Part shown: positions 47,085 to 61,454 of the stretch, piece by piece
Position numbering within the stretch: position 1 is the first letter of the stretch
How the letters are laid out: every line of letters starts with the position of its first letter
DNA from: Argentina anserina
Taxonomy: Eukaryota > Streptophyta > Magnoliopsida > Rosales > Rosaceae
Direction: 5' to 3'
Length of the DNA stretch: 64,000 nucleotides
Assembly: GCF_933775445.1 (NCBI RefSeq)
Contig: NC_065875.1
Span: 1,860,001 to 1,924,000, forward strand
Notes under the pieces: model-generated
What the model was told of the DNA's origin: nothing
The model's database searches: none
Seen by the model: only the letters and a program-made list of their open reading frames with translations
Program-made: the position numbers and the translations under genes

Positions 47085-48377
47085 TGTTTTTAGGTACATT
47101 GGAGCAAAATAAGAGAAAGATGTGTTTAAAGAAGTAAGAGAAATAAAATCATAAATCAGGATTCTGCCTCTACAGAACAGTCAACTTCGACGGATCATAA
47201 CGGACAATATCATGGAAGAAAATAGAAGCCCTATGAGTCTTCTTTCCAGAGCCATTAGAATCGCAACAATATTTATTTTATGGAGAAAGTTATGATTGAT
47301 TTAGTGAGCTGGAGTTGGTAAGCGCGATTTTCTTATTGTGGATCAAAGTTTTATTTTAAGGCCCAGACCACTCCAAAAAGCCCATGGACAAATTGCTAGG
47401 GTTTCTTAACCCTAGTTATATAAAAAAAACAGAGGAGACATGATATAGACAATGAGGGAGGCAGAGAGAGAAGAAAAAAACAGAGAGAAGGATGAAAGGG
47501 GAGATGAAGAAAAGGAGATTTCGGCTAACCATACTACCGATCATCAAGTTCTTTTTTCTTCTTCTTAAGTTCATCTCCCATGTATTATTTGATGCTCTTA
47601 TTCAAGATTATGTGGAACTAAACTCCTTAGTAGTTAGGGACTGATTAAAGCCCCAAATATGTATTTGATTTCAAACCCCAATTGATATCTATAATTTTAG
47701 ATAAAAATTTCTTCACTGATTGTTCATTGATAATTATATTCCATGTTTTATTGGGTCTATATTTTGATGCATGATATAGAGTTTATTATCTTCAATGTGT
47801 ACATGACCGACATATCGTTGCATATTCTATGAGAGATAACAAGTTCTTTTTAGGTACTTGCGTGAAGTGATTCCTTGGTAATCTAAGGTTACAACCATTG
47901 ACTTTAGATTCTTTATTGTTACTCAAACGTTCTTAGATCTTCATGATTTCAGTTCTTTGGTCTAGATACCGATATTTCGCTTAACATATCAAGTAAGAGA
48001 ACGTAATATGGTTAATGAACTAATGACATTGGCTTAACTGTGAGTGCATTCATCTATGGCCATTGACAATGTTTTGGAGTGATTGAATTGTATCTAGTGG
48101 TGAAAAGAAGTTCATAGCTATTATTTCTCTTATATTTATATTGATATTCACTTTTTGATATTCTGTTTTCAACAGTACTTCTGTTTTATTTAGTTTTGTT
48201 CACTAATCAAATCAACTCTGAACACCCTCTTGCATATATGTGAATATTGTAGATAATATATACTAACGCTACATCTTCCAGAGTACCCTCAATCTCCGGC
48301 CTATAACGATACTATTTCTTACCACTATTCTATAATTGTCACCAGACTTTTATTGATGGCCGTAAAACACTCCATCA
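47085..48377 (+). repeat. 5' LTR of a TGGCGCC-primed LTR element
   Basis: The right edge is set by ACTCCATCA just before a primer-binding site. The left edge (TGTTTTTAGG) is a guess. A TATA box (AGTTATATAAAA, about 47414) is followed by an A/G-rich leader with AGAGAGAGAAG words, as expected of an LTR promoter. No second LTR was identified. Confidence 0.5.
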
Positions 48378-48379
48378 AA

Positions 48380-48397
48380 TGGCGCCGTAGTCGGGGA
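48380..48397 (+). other. Primer-binding site (TGGCGCC type)
   Basis: TGGCGCCGTAGTCGGGGA closely resembles the primer-binding site typical of Athila-like plant gypsy elements. Confidence 0.7.
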
Positions 48398-49480
48398 TTG
48401 TAAAATCCCTTGCTTGATTTTGCGTTAGATTTTATTTAGATATTTTGTAATTGTAAATTGTGTATACTCTGTAAGGTTTTTGAGTTGAGAAATTAAAATG
48501 AACGTAACATAAGACTTGACAATATGTTAGATTTAGGGCTGGATTAGTTGGTATACCAGTCTTAATTTTCCAATACCATATACCAACAAATATATATTTG
48601 GTATGAAAAATCCACAATTTATACCAACCAATAACGTTGGTATACCAATTAAGTAGTACGGTTGGTACTCGGTTGGTACGGTTGGTAATGGGCTTGTACC
48701 AACATATTTAAGGCCCAAAAATTTAAAAGCCAAATCCAAATAAGTAATAACAAATAAGTGCAATAACAATAGAATTCCAAAGTCTTATATAACTTCAACC
48801 AAATTACCAAATACAAAGTCATAAGCTAGTTTTTGTTTCTCTTCTCCCCTAAACTCGTGCTTAAAATTTTTGATTGACTTTTGACATGTTTGTGACTTGT
48901 ATATGTATGACATCCTAATTGTTCTTCTCTAATTTTTACATTGCATCTTAATCATCTTATTTTACTTGCATTCATTATGCATTTCATTCATTTTCCATCT
49001 CATTCATGTTGCATTTTAAATTTCACAGATTATCATATGGCTAGAGGAACATATTCTTTCCAAGATCTCACGTCCTCTTATGCTTGGTACGTTCCCAAGG
49101 TCACTAATGATTTTCATTGAGATGTTATAGATATATAGTGAAGTGACCAGTAGCGAGCTCGAGGAAATATTACGAGGTTGGAGAACAAAATGGTGGAGGA
49201 GAAACCCCATAATGTGTCACCTCCAAAATTCTTTTGAATTAAACTCGATCTAACCTATATGACTTTAAACTTACACGCTTGTTGGGAGGCAACCCAATTT
49301 TTATTCTCTATCCTCTACTCTTCTATTTGGTTAGTGTTTTTAATTTTTTGGATGTGTTTTCTGCGTCTGTAGGTTAGTTTTCAAGGAAACGTGAAGAAAA
49401 TCACATATTTGTCCAAAACAGAATCAGGCGGAAGCAATCTGTTGACTTTGACGGGTTGTTTCTCACAGTCCACTGAGAAT

Positions 49481-51281
49481 TATAATGTATGCTTTATATT
49501 GAAAGAAAGGTCTCCGAGTCTAGTTTCTGTAGCGTTTTACAGAACTTGATTTAGAGGTATGATTCATTCCCAACTTCAATTTGAAGGTGGATATGTCCTG
49601 TCAGAAATTCAGAACTCTTGCACATGCAGCTGGAGAACGGAAAAACACTGAGAACTTCCGGTCAATCTGGACAGTCATGCCACATACATCTGGAAAGCTT
49701 GTCATGTCAGCTACAACTTTCATTTAGATCATTTTTCTATTCCGGCAACGGAAATAAGGAGAAATCAGGTATAAAAAGGTAAATGTCACTCGAGTTTCTG
49801 ATTATATGAACTTGTGTTTCCTAACAACTTTGCAGGAGCATAACTTTCTTCTCATTTGGAGTTAGAGGACGTACTTTATATGGTTGTTCAGCTAGAAATA
49901 TTAGCTTTCCATCCCCATCATTGCCTTACTGATCTGAAACTATATGAAAAAGTTATGAAGCCTGGATTGTAGGCTGTTGGACTGTAACCATGGAGGAGCT
50001 TTTCTCATATTTTTCTCATTCTTGTTTTTTAGTTTGCTTCCTCTATGCTTTTGTCTTCCATTGCATTCTTTATTTTTCAATTAATTGAGGACAATGCATG
50101 ATCTAAGTGTGGGAGAATGGTTTACATGTTCGTTAGAGTAAATAAAAAAAAGAATATGTCAAAAAGAAAAAAAATTGTTTTGTTTTGTTTTTGGTTTTCT
50201 TTGAATCTGAGGAGTCTTTATCGGGTCTATGACGATATTAATCTTTGAAATTATGGCTAATTGATGATCACAAGATTGAAATGGTGTTTAATTGTTATTC
50301 GGTGGTTAATTGATTTAGATGGAAATTGTACGAACTTGTAGTAGATGAGAAATTGAAACATTGGTACAAAACAAGCATGTTATAATGTATGCTTTATATT
50401 GACAGAAAGGTCTCCGAGTCTAGTTTCTGTAGCGTTTTACAGAACTTGATTTGGAGGTATGATTCATTCCCAACTTCAATTTGAAGGTGGATATGTCATG
50501 TCAGAAATTCAGAACTCTTGCACATGCAGCTGGAAAACGGAAAAACACTGAGAACTTCCGGTCAATCTGGACAGTCATGCCACATACATCTGGAAAGCTT
50601 GTTATGTCAGCTACAACTTTTATTTAGATCATTTTTCTATTCCGGCAACGGAAATAAGGAGAAATCAGGTATAAAAAGGTAAATGTCACTCCAGTTTCTG
50701 ATTATATGAACCTGTTTTTCCTAACAACTTTGCAGGAGCATAACTTTCTTCTCATTTGGAGTTAGAGGACGTACTTTATATGGTTGTAAAGCTAGAAATA
50801 TTAGCTTTCCATCCCCATCATTGCCTTACTGATCTGAAACTATATGAAAAAGTTATGAAGCCTGGATTGTAGGCTGTTGGACTGTAACCATGGATGAGCT
50901 TTTCTCATCTTTTTCTCATTCTTGTTTTTTAGTTTGCTTCCTCTATGCTTTTGTCTTCCATTGCATTCTTTATTTTTCCATTAATTGTGGACAATGCATG
51001 ATCTAAGTGTGGGAGAATGGTTTACATGTTCGTTAGAGTAAATAAAAAAAAGAATATGTCAAAAAGAAAAAAAAATTGTTTTGTTTTGTTTTTGGTTTTC
51101 TTTGAATCTGAGGAGTCTTTATCGGGTCTATGACGATATTAATCTTTGAAATTATGGCTAATTGATGATCACAAGATTGAAATGGTGTTTAATTATTATT
51201 CGGTGGTTAATTGATTTAGATGGAAATTGTACGAACTTGTAGTAGATGAGGAATTGAAACATTGGTACAAAATGAGCATGT
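49481..51281 (+). repeat. 900-bp tandem duplication, two copies
   Basis: 49481-50380 and 50381-51281 both start TATAATGTATGCTTTATATT and differ at only a small number of bases plus a 1-base indel in an A run. Each ends with a GATCTAAGTGTGGGAG purine word and A/T-rich sequence. Near-identity suggests a recent unequal exchange or template repeat. Confidence 0.95.
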
Positions 51282-52501
51282 TAAAACAAGTTTGATTCAT
51301 ATAATCCTAAGTGAGTTTTAAAGCTATATATGTGCTTTTATTCTGAGTGCTTAATTGTTATTTTCTTGGTTATGTTCTTTGTAACCTCATGATCTTTCTA
51401 TTTGATCAATTTACATGCATAGCTCTTTAATGGACTCTAGAATTTACTATAACTTGTTCTTGTTGATTATTAAGACTCATGCTCTGATTTTGAAAAAGAT
51501 TGTTATATCTTTCTAGGATTGCCACCACTTTATGCCAAATAGTCATGTATCCCTACTAGGGACTCCTTATTCAACCATTTCGTGTCTACGCTAACCTTTT
51601 TATTTCATCACCAACATGTTATTACCTCGCTTAGTATAGTTATATCTCTACTATTGTCCTTGAAGCTTTGAAGAGCTAGATTTTGGTTTTAATATGGAGT
51701 GATGATGTGAATTAAGTGTGGGGGAAGGATATATGTGCGTGTCAAAGAAAAAAATGATGAAAAAAAAAGATAATAAAAAAAAAGAATAGAAACATCGGCA
51801 AAAAAAGAAAAGAAGTAGTGAAATTGGAGTTGTATTTGTTTGTTAAAGGCTAAAAATCGTTCTATTATAGCATTTGTCCGTTTTCACAAGGTTAGAATGA
51901 AACTTGGGCCCAAAAAAATGATGTTAGGCCCTTGATAGTGTTTGGTGGCATAAGGAAGTATGTTATGCTCTGCTTTAGTCTTTATGATGACCTTAGTGAT
52001 CCGTTGATAAAAATTCATACCCTTAGCTAAGTCTTATTACAACCCTTTATAAAGTTTCAAATGATTCTTAAGATGAGTAGCCCTTAATTTGTAGAAATTG
52101 TCTCAAGAGTAAGCATATGGTTTTGGTCCATTTGTGCAAGTGATTGATATCATTCATGAGGTTTTCGAACTGGTTTCACCATGTGCTTCAAATATATAAA
52201 TTCTGTGTGTGAAAAAGTTTTAAGCATGAACTAGTGAGAGAAAATAAGAATGCATACCATGTGAGAAATGAATTTGAATTTGTTTAAAACATGTTGAGCT
52301 TAACATCACCATTGTTATGCCATGTCTTATTGTTCTATGATCGAGATCCACATGCTACTTAACCTTCGAACTCGACTTGTTTATTTTAAGTTTTGTGTTA
52401 TTCTTGATGCCATGAGAGTAATGATTACTGAGACAAGTGTTAATGACATTAGAGTTTTGTGTGTCGAGTCTTGTAGTTAGTTATTAGTTGAGTCTTTTTG
52501 T

Positions 52502-52612
52502 TTGACATTGCTAAGGGATGTGTCCACTTTGACTTATGAGAGTTTTGTGGAACTCTTTCGGGAGAAGTACTTTCCATCTACATTGAAGGAGCTTGAGCTT
52601 CCGAATGTGTGA
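52502..52612 (+). pseudogene. Gypsy gag fragment
   Basis: Thirty-seven codons with YESFVELFREKYFPSTLKE, a standard stretch of the plant retrotransposon gag domain, ending in a stop. Nothing gag-like is adjacent. Confidence 0.55.
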
Positions 52613-53254
52613 GAGAGTACACATGCAATTCAAACATTTCAACTGTTCATTCACATGACCTCACGATCCACAACTATTTGCAGGAATAAACGTAGTTTTT
52701 ACTCGTATTTTTAGTAGTGCCCTAACTACTTTAGCAAATAGGTATATGTAGTAGAACTCTGAGATCCTTTTCCTAATTAATTTTACAGGATTTGTAATGC
52801 AGATTAGCCAACCAACATTGCTGTTTAGTTAATTAGCAGTTCATGATCACGGTGTTCGTTTTTGATCGAGTTGGCTAGTTAATAAAACACTACTCTCACT
52901 TCTATTTATCGAGTCTATTGATCGATTACCAGTGATCGACCAACATTTCGATATCTAGTAGAACTAGCTAATGACCGAAGTTGAAAGATGTAGAAAACAT
53001 TACATAGTCTTGTTAAACAACTTTCAATATTCCAAGTTTAAACGATATATCTATGTATGAATACTAGTAATACAACATAGCTATTTCATACCTTTCATCG
53101 TCACTTGTCGTTCTAATTACCATGCATGATCGACGAGATATCGTCTTATATATTTGTTGAACCTCTTATGTAAATGACTAGATGAGGTCTATTATCAGAG
53201 CTTGCCAAGAATTACATCAAGTTTGTTTAGCATATGTTCAACACTCGATGCAAG

Positions 53255-55267
53255 TAGGGGTGACACTTCCGAATAAAAAAAAACGAGAATCGAGCTAAAA
53301 AAACCGGACCGAAACTGAAAAAATTGAACCTAAAAAAACAGAGAGAACCGAACTAATCTGATTCGGTTTTCGGTTAGACCCCTAAACCGAACCCAACTGA
53401 ACAAACTGAAATAAAGGAATACGGCGTTGTTTTGTGTAGTATACGTATATCACCCAAAACAACCCTACGTTGGCTCATACATCACTCCTTGACTTTAACT
53501 AGTCGCAGCCCTCAGTCCCCGTCTCAGATCTCACTGCTCTCAGTCTTCGGCTCTCCACTCTCATTCTCTTAGTCCATGTATTCCTGAAACCGAACTCAAC
53601 ACCCCTAAGCTCTACTCCCTGACGCCGTCAAATGCTCAAACCCATATTTGTCCCCGACGCTATCTACTCCCCTATGCTAGCGCCTCGATTTACTACCCGA
53701 CACCGCATCATCTTTGTGCCACCAGACTTCGGAGTGTCTATACTTTCTCTACATCACACCCTCGCAGTCTCTTTACCCGATGCCAACATCGCACCTATGG
53801 GCCGAAGCCAAAGGTTGAAACTTTCACTCACTCCCAGTGGCAGATCTCTCCTCTAGGTAAAACCCTAATCCCATTTCGTCTTCCCAATCCAAACTCATAC
53901 CTCTCTTAATCTATTTTCTCAGCAAAGTTATGAGCTTTTCTCTTCAGTTCATTCACTTCATTGTGTTATATTCTTTATGAATTGTTGATTGTAATTTATT
54001 GATTCGAAACTTATGATAGTTGTTGCAAGTTTTCTAATTGCTAATTTGCTATTTTTTATAGTAGATATGAGATTTTGTTATGGTTATGCTTCCATTATTC
54101 AACAGGTTTAATGTTATAGCTTTATTTTATTTCAGATTAAGTTGTAAGCTTGATTCAATAGTTGGTGATAATTCTGAATTCATGTGTTTTGGTTGATGGG
54201 TTTATATTCCTCACCACATAGAAGTTTCCGGGAGATAGTAGTTGTTATTTGCTTTGTCGCTTTTCAAGTCTTCTGGTTAGTCAATGAGGCTCCAACCCTA
54301 AAATTTTCATCCAGCTTCATCATGAATATTATATATATTCTTCATCAATTTTGTTAGGAAGTAAGAAATAATTGACCTTTTGTATCATTGATTAATTTTT
54401 TAGTATTCATCTGCTAGTCCTTCTTCCTTACCATTATGAGGTTTTAAGATGTGGTACTAAAGAGAATAAATATGGGAGTCTGCTTTCCAAAAATTTACGA
54501 AAGAGCAGACCTTGCAAATTGTTTTTGCTGATGTTGATGATGAAACAAAAGCTATATTTGTTATTTTATTGCTTGAAACAAAAGCTATCAAACAGAAGTT
54601 ATGTTTGTTATTTTGTTCATATTATTTACTATGATCATTGTTGCAAGTCTTAACCCAGAAAAATTATTTATCCCCAGCAGTAATCACCTACAAATTTAAT
54701 ATATGTCTAACAAAGATGTCTTGTATATGCAACTAACTATCTGTTGAGAGTGAATATACAACCATCTTTCTCATTTCTCATATATCGTATTTATCTTGCT
54801 TGGTTTGTAATGTTTGGTTTACTGAGTGTATACCGCAACTTTGGATGAAATGTTATGTTTGGTTGGTTTCATATATTGAATCTATATCACTAATCATTGA
54901 GTAATTAAAATGCTACTATGACTTTTGCAAGATATTATTCGGACACTACTTTGAAGAGGAAAGCAACATTTTACAGTGAAGAAATTGAAGAGGAAAGCAA
55001 CTTCTACTAATACTCCTGGTTGTGCTACAATTTTAACTTGAAATGTAATTTAATTTGGACCTTAGAAGTTTATGATCCTTATTTGTAATAGTTATGTTAA
55101 CAGATTTTTTAAAACAAAGATTAGAAAAAAAAACTAAAAAAAATAAAAATAAAAACTAGTTCAGTTCAGTTTTCAGTTTGAATCGTCAGAAAACTATGAA
55201 CTAAACTAAACTGAACCGAATAAAAAGTTCAATTTAATTTTCAATTTTAGTCTAAAACCGAACCATT
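53255..55267. mobile_element. hAT-like non-autonomous insertion in unit B
   Basis: Unit A reads ACTCGATGCAAGAAAGCC without interruption, while B has 2.0 kb inserted after GATGCAAG. The left end TAGGGGTGACA and many ACCGAAC/CGGTTT words near both ends are typical of hAT elements. The right terminal repeat is degraded and no target duplication is clear. The middle has a CT-rich part (53500-53880) with a 74-codon frame lacking motifs. Confidence 0.5.
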
Positions 55268-56633
55268 AAAACCTATCAACTTTCACCACCTTATTAATTC
55301 GTTCGCTGGGATCGTAAGTTATATTATCCCTTAACCTTGCCGGCCACTAATGATTTTTTTTTTCCAAACCAACCATTCTGACTGATCGATGCTGTCCACC
55401 GTAGATTCACTATACTTTCTCAAATTGAATGCTGATCACGACATCCTTTAAAGGCTGAACTATCGAAAACAATCAAACAAGAACCTTCCATGTAAGTAGA
55501 GTTCAACTTCTATTTGATTCCAACAAGCATGCATCAACAAATTTTAACATGTCTCTCGCTAGGTAATCGACTATTGAAGACCTCACGTTTACTCATTTGG
55601 GCACCACGCATGCAATGACGCGAATTGTATTACTGCCAATCGACCTAGTCCACGGGATATCTCTTATTGATCGACTAGCTACTATCTTTTTTTGGTTAAG
55701 AATGTCTAGAGGTTTTTATCTTTTCGAAGGAATACAAATGTAGAATTGTCAGAGGTTGAATATATCATATATATATATATGAATAGCAATCTTGTCAGCA
55801 CAGTTGGCTTATTAAAATATATCATGCATATGAGACGTAATCGACTATCGCAAATAAACAAAAGTATCGACGTTACATTACCAAAAAATATATCGACCTT
55901 GGTGACTGCTAGTGACTAATTCTGAAAAACCTAGAACACAACATTGAATACCGACATAAAGATAAAGGATTTTGACAAGCCCGCTATTCCAATACTAATA
56001 TACTAGCTATCATGTGAGGTACTATAGCACATAACATAACCGTGACTCCGTCAGTCCTTAAAGTTTTCGATGGCAATAAGACATATATACATATAGATAG
56101 TTACATGAATACATGCATAATAAAGTAATAAAGTCATATATATACAGAAAATCTCAACTACGGATGTTCGGACAGAAAATCCGTCCGGATTTTCGTCATT
56201 TCTCCTCGATTCGACGCCGGCGACGCCATTTCTTCTTGCGGATTGACACCACGCCTTCTTAAACTTTGCTCCGATAAAAAAGAAAGCAAAAGAGATCAGA
56301 ATCAATAGAGCCCATTGCAGGGGTGAAATAAAAAATAATTAAGAAATAATTACATCTTATACGAACCAATGATATAGATATGGGCCATCGAGTTGTGATA
56401 GAATTGTAATTCTAAGAATAAGATTTCACAACAGAAAAAGCGATTGACGCGCGTTAAGTCATGTACTCATGTCTTAGGATCTGGGACCATGCAGGAAATT
56501 AGAATCAACTTGATTTACGGCTTGCTCTCTGTCACATTTTAAGACAATCATCATTTTATATTTCCATCCGAGAAACATATAGGAAATGACGTCTCATTTC
56601 CTCAACTATGGGTCTATAGCTCTTTGCTGCTTC

Positions 56634-56648
56634 TTTATAAGGACTAGT
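56634..56648 (+). promoter_or_regulatory. TATA region of the CslG pseudogene (unit B)
   Basis: Same CTTTATAAGGACTAG as in unit A, about 70 bp before the ATG. The promoter itself does not look broken. Confidence 0.45.
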
Positions 56649-57364
56649 GGAGAAGAGAGGTGGTCACCAAGCTCAAAACCACACTCATTAAATAGTTAGA
56701 TAAGCTATGGATCAAAGCACAAGTCCCCCTATGCATCTCTGCCATGTCAACAAGCTCACAACCTTCATTAACCGAACGTATACACTCATACACTCCGTCG
56801 CTTTATCATTCTTGCTTTACTATAGAGCCTCTTTCTTCTTCCATGAAACCAGAACACCCATCTTACCATGGCTGATTGTCTTTGTGGCCGAGCTCGTCCT
56901 TTCATTCCAATGGCTTCTTAGCCAGGCATTTTATTGGAGACCAGTCACTCGTACTGTGTTTCCTGAGAGGTTGCCGGAAGATGACAAACTTCCTGCAGTC
57001 GACGTGTTCGTTTGCACCGCTGATCCGGAGAAGGAGCCAACCTTGGAGGTGATGAACACTGTAATATCAGCCATGGCTCTGGACTATCCACCCGAGAAGC
57101 TTCACGTGTATTTATCAGATGATGGCGGTGCTGATGTGACTCTGAATGGAATGAGAGAGGCTTGGACGTTTGCAAAGCGGTGGATTCCATTTTGTAAGCG
57201 GTATAAGATCAAATGCGGGTCTCCTAAAGCGTACTTCGCATCAGCAGAAGATGAGACCGAAGATGGTGATTTGGGGGGTACTGAATTCATGCAAGAGAGA
57301 CAAATTGTACAGGTCATAATTTACTTCTAAGCATGACCAATTGGATCCAATTTAATTTTGTTAC

Positions 57365-58380
57365 AGACGTACATGCAAGTTATTAACAGAGGAGTGCTAT
57401 ATGACATAAAATCCGGCGTCACAATCCTAAGTGACATGCTATGTTACATTACCACATCAATAATTAAAATTATATAAAAATATTATTTTAAATAAAAAGA
57501 TAATCATATTTTTGTTAATTAAACGGTTTTAAATTATTATAAATATAGTTTTTTGTTCTTTTTATCATTTCTTTTTTTTCATCACAATAATACTTCTAAA
57601 ATACAATTTAAAAAATTAAAATTTACAAAAATATGCTTGAAATATATGTGTGCACGCACGAAATATATATATATATATGCACAAAATATATTTTAATATA
57701 TATATATATGTATAAAATATTTTTTTTTAAATTTTAGACGATGTAAGGTAGGTACGTAACTACAACATTTATATTTAGACGAAACCTTTTGGTAAGATTT
57801 TTTAGGTTTTTTTTCTGAAGGTGAATATTCTTTTGTTAGGGTATAATTTATTTAAGGGGATATGTAAGGTAACAAATGTTATTTTTCCTAGAGTACATAT
57901 CTTAATTATTAATACAATTATGTTGATGATAATCTTTCTAGTGACAAATATGTCCAGATTCATGACTTTCTTATTTAATTAAGTTGCATTTATATTAATT
58001 AATGGTTATAATTAATTAATACAATTACCATGTAGGCACCACACACGCATATATATATATATATATATATCGCCCGCGCGCACACATACGCACATATATT
58101 TATATATTTTAAGCATACTTTGTATATATCGTATTTTTTTATTACATTTTGAAAGTATTTTGAAAAAAATAAATGATATAAAAAAGAACTATAATTTTTT
58201 ATAATAATCTAGAGTTGTTGGATTAACAAGGATAAGATTGTATTTTCATTTAAAAATGACATTTTGTGATTATTATAATTGCTAATATTACAAGGTGACT
58301 TGACATGCCACGTGAGATTGCGGCACCGGATCTGACGACATATTATGCCGCTAAAATATTTTCCTTATTAAAATTAGAGC
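57365..58380. mobile_element. 1-kb insertion in CslG pseudogene intron 1
   Basis: Intron 1 is 113 bp in unit A and 1095 bp here. The ends of the extra sequence are imperfect inverted repeats: AATCCGGCGTCACAATC near 57402 against the complement of GATTGCGGCACCGGAT near 58316. The interior is very A+T-rich, with TA and CG/CA microsatellites (58047-58085). Likely an old MITE. No coding sequence. Confidence 0.5.
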
Positions 58381-59057
58381 TGATATGGTTGCTGAATTCT
58401 GTTGCAGGAAAGATACGAGGTTCTTAAGGAAAGAGTGCGACAATATGCAAAGCTTGGTGACACTGGGAGCAGTAAGCGCCGAAATCATTCTGCAGTGATT
58501 GAGGTATTAAAATTTATTAAAGAGAAGGGATACACTAAAATATAACAAATTCGGGCATCCGGCCATAGATACACTATATGTATCGATCACTAATCTGCCA
58601 ATAATTGTTGGTAGATGTATCAACAATTTTTCACTACTTTTTGTGACAACTTTGTCACTAATTTTTCCATACTGAACTTTTCAACAAATTTGTATCGATA
58701 TTTCCTTTTCTTGTTCTTTTTTACAATGATGTATCTAAGAATTTTACCGGTATTATACACAAATTAATTAGATAGTACACATATATATCTAGCTACCTAC
58801 CGTTCCGATTGAGCTTATTTCTTTCACTCTTCTACTGGAGTAATTCCATATTTAACATGTTATCAATACATGTTACATTTTTACTGGTTTGAAAGTACGT
58901 AGAATCGAACCGTCAACATATAGAGTCAAAAGAAATAATAAAAATTAATTTAAAAACAAAAGAATCCATGCTATGAATTAATTTAGATGTTCTGCATGCA
59001 GGTGATACGAGAAAATACTAGTATTCATGCATTTGAAGAAAATGAAGGAGAAAAGAT

Positions 59058-61454
59058 CACTACTAAAAAGGTCCCCAATGCACACTGATGCAAATTAGTA
59101 TCTATTGGGAGCAAAGGATACTGATATCAGTGTGTAATGGCAATAGCACCTGTGAAGCCACTAAAAAACTATCAGTGCCCTCTATAAGAGGTGCTAATGG
59201 GCAAATTCACACTAATAAAACATCAGTGTGATAACTTCAACCAAGGCATATTCATGTCAGACTGATATCACACTGATATCAGTGGCTTTTGAACATACTG
59301 ATATCAGTGGCAAACTCATTAAACTGGATTAAAAAAAAGGCAATTACTAGTATTAGTATTTGCACCCCTTCATTCACATTCAGTATCTAAACTTTATTCT
59401 ACAATACACAACAAATTAAGCTACTGAAAGTTCATATTACATCCATAAAAATACATGTGGAAATAAAACTGTGCCTTCCCAGATGCTATCCTTCTTTGAT
59501 ATGGACAAACTCTTTCAAAGCAAATAGCAACATATTCAGAATACCTGAAGTTCAATGAAGAAAAAGTTAAACTCTTTTTTCAAATTATCTAGCAACAGAT
59601 AAGAATTACATATAATGAAACTGTAGAATATCTACATTACCACTGGGCCAAACGATTCTACAAAACCCATTCAATGGCAAAATAAGAAAATTATATAGAA
59701 GCATCTACTGCTAACTACAACATGGAACAGCCCATACCACTGCATCCATGACTCCTACTCTTTTCTTACATTTAAAGGACAAGGATCCTTCAGAATTTCC
59801 ATTTTACCCAACTAGGAATCCCCTGCACCAGAAACATGAACCCGAAATAAACGAAAATAAGACAAATGCCACTTCATGTGACCAAAGGCAAGTCATTGGG
59901 TCAGCTAGTTACCAGTTGATTTACAGAAAGACTACGAGCTCGCACATATCCAGTGAGGAGAAGGGTACATGTTCCTAGATTCATATCATCTGCTACCATT
60001 TCAACCTACATACAATCAAGGAAATTTGTGATTACATAGGTGCTTGTTTGTAAATGATAGATCCAAATTCTAGCACCTTCTGAGCCATCAAGATTCTCAT
60101 ATTCCCCAGCCATCAGTATACACCATTAATATCAAACTTGAAAACTTCAATCAAATTAAATGATCAGATATCTACCTGAAAGAATTTGGCATTTCTTAGA
60201 GGAGAGGGGTTTGGAAGTGGGTTTGTAGAAGCAAGTTCTCCATTAGTAGTCATTTGACAATCTCCTGCACGCGCGAGAATAACAACCTCAATATCTCAGA
60301 TCAAATTCACAACCCGTATTATTATAAATACGTATAAAAACACACAATCTCACATTTAACAACAAATCTAAAACTCAAGACAGAAAGTTTAAATGCCATG
60401 AACTCATATTTTAAAAACAGAGAAGAGAAGGGTCAAACCAAGAAGTCAAAGTAACATATCCCTGCTCTGCCCTCCCATTTCCCAACGACTGCTGCATCCA
60501 ATCCGATGACGAATAGTCTGCCGAACGGCAAAATCGGCACCGCCATTCCATCAAAGCTATCCTTCGCTGAGATGCCGCCGTACCATTCGAAACACTGTTG
60601 GGATCGGTCTTCTACCGGTGGCGCAAAGCTACGATTCCCACCGCTCACCCACCAACCCTCTAGATCGGAGACAAAATCAAGTGAAAACCTTGGCATCTGA
60701 ACTTTCCCGTGAGCCTCTCCGTTGAACCACCAACGCCAAGCCGAACACCGATCACCGTGGGGCTTCACACCATTTTCGTAGCAAACCCAGCTCCGATCTA
60801 TCATCCTACAATGCCAATTCCTTCGATGTAGAAACCATCTAAAGTGGAGGAGGAAAAAACTGAAGATCTAATCTACGATTTGAAACTAAGGACCACAAAT
60901 ACATCCACAACAACACTAGAGCATTCCCGTCCGACCACGCAAATCGTACATCGGCTTGGCCGCGGGCCAATATCGACGACGCAGCGCAGTTGGACGAGAG
61001 GAGAAGAGCACTAGAGATAATTTGAGTTAGGCGCGTGGGGAGCGTTCTAGAAAAAAGAGGCGTGTCTGGGCAATTTGACACCACTAACACTATCTAAGGA
61101 ATAAACAATCTTGTTTGAGTCTGAATATAGAGAGAGAAGAGGAAAGGGGGATTGTGTCTAAAGCGTTGGATCAATTTTTCATTGATCCGACGGCTAGAAG
61201 ATATCAACAAAGCTAATAAAAGCATGTGTGTCGGTCCACAACATGCATAATTTACAAGTTTGTAACCCTTAACACTGTTTTAGGGATTAAGATAGTATTA
61301 TTTTTCATCTAGTGTGTGTCATACACACCGATCATCAGTGGCATGCAAAAAAAACCCACTGATAATTAATATCAGTGTAGAATGGTAGTATATTGGCACT
61401 GATGGCACATTGGTTGCAAGTCAAGGGGTGCTATTGGGGAGATTTGTAGTAGTG
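59058..61454. mobile_element. Non-autonomous CACTA (En/Spm) transposon in CslG exon 3
   Basis: Begins CACTACTAAAAAGGTCCCC and ends so that its complement is CACTACTACAAATCTCCCC. The 3-bp target GAT is duplicated (59055-59057 and 61455-61457), as usual for CACTA elements. Subterminal ACTGATATCAGTG words recur near both ends (59120-59310 and 61330-61400). At 2397 bp with no transposase motifs it depends on an autonomous partner. The inner part (60430-61130) is G+C-richer and has minus-strand frames (60804-60433, 61090-60839) that I do not recognise; they could be captured host sequence. Confidence 0.92.

Larger units (their letters stand above)
48398..52620 (+). mobile_element. Interior of a deleted, non-autonomous gypsy relic
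   Basis: Downstream of the primer-binding site there is no gag-pol. Near 49278 the word CTTGTTGGGAGGCAACCCAA, common just after pol in Athila-like elements, appears. It is followed by a 900-bp tandem duplication and a purine tract AATTAAGTGTGGGGGAAGG (about 51712). A 37-codon gag-like fragment ends at 52612. Long A/G-rich runs lie at 51745-51810. I infer an element whose coding part was deleted. The order of pieces after 51.7 kb is unclear. Confidence 0.5.

Noticed and set aside
58040..58100. TA and CG/CA alternating tract as a Z-DNA or origin element
   Set aside because: It is an ordinary microsatellite inside the intron insert. Nothing else supports a role.
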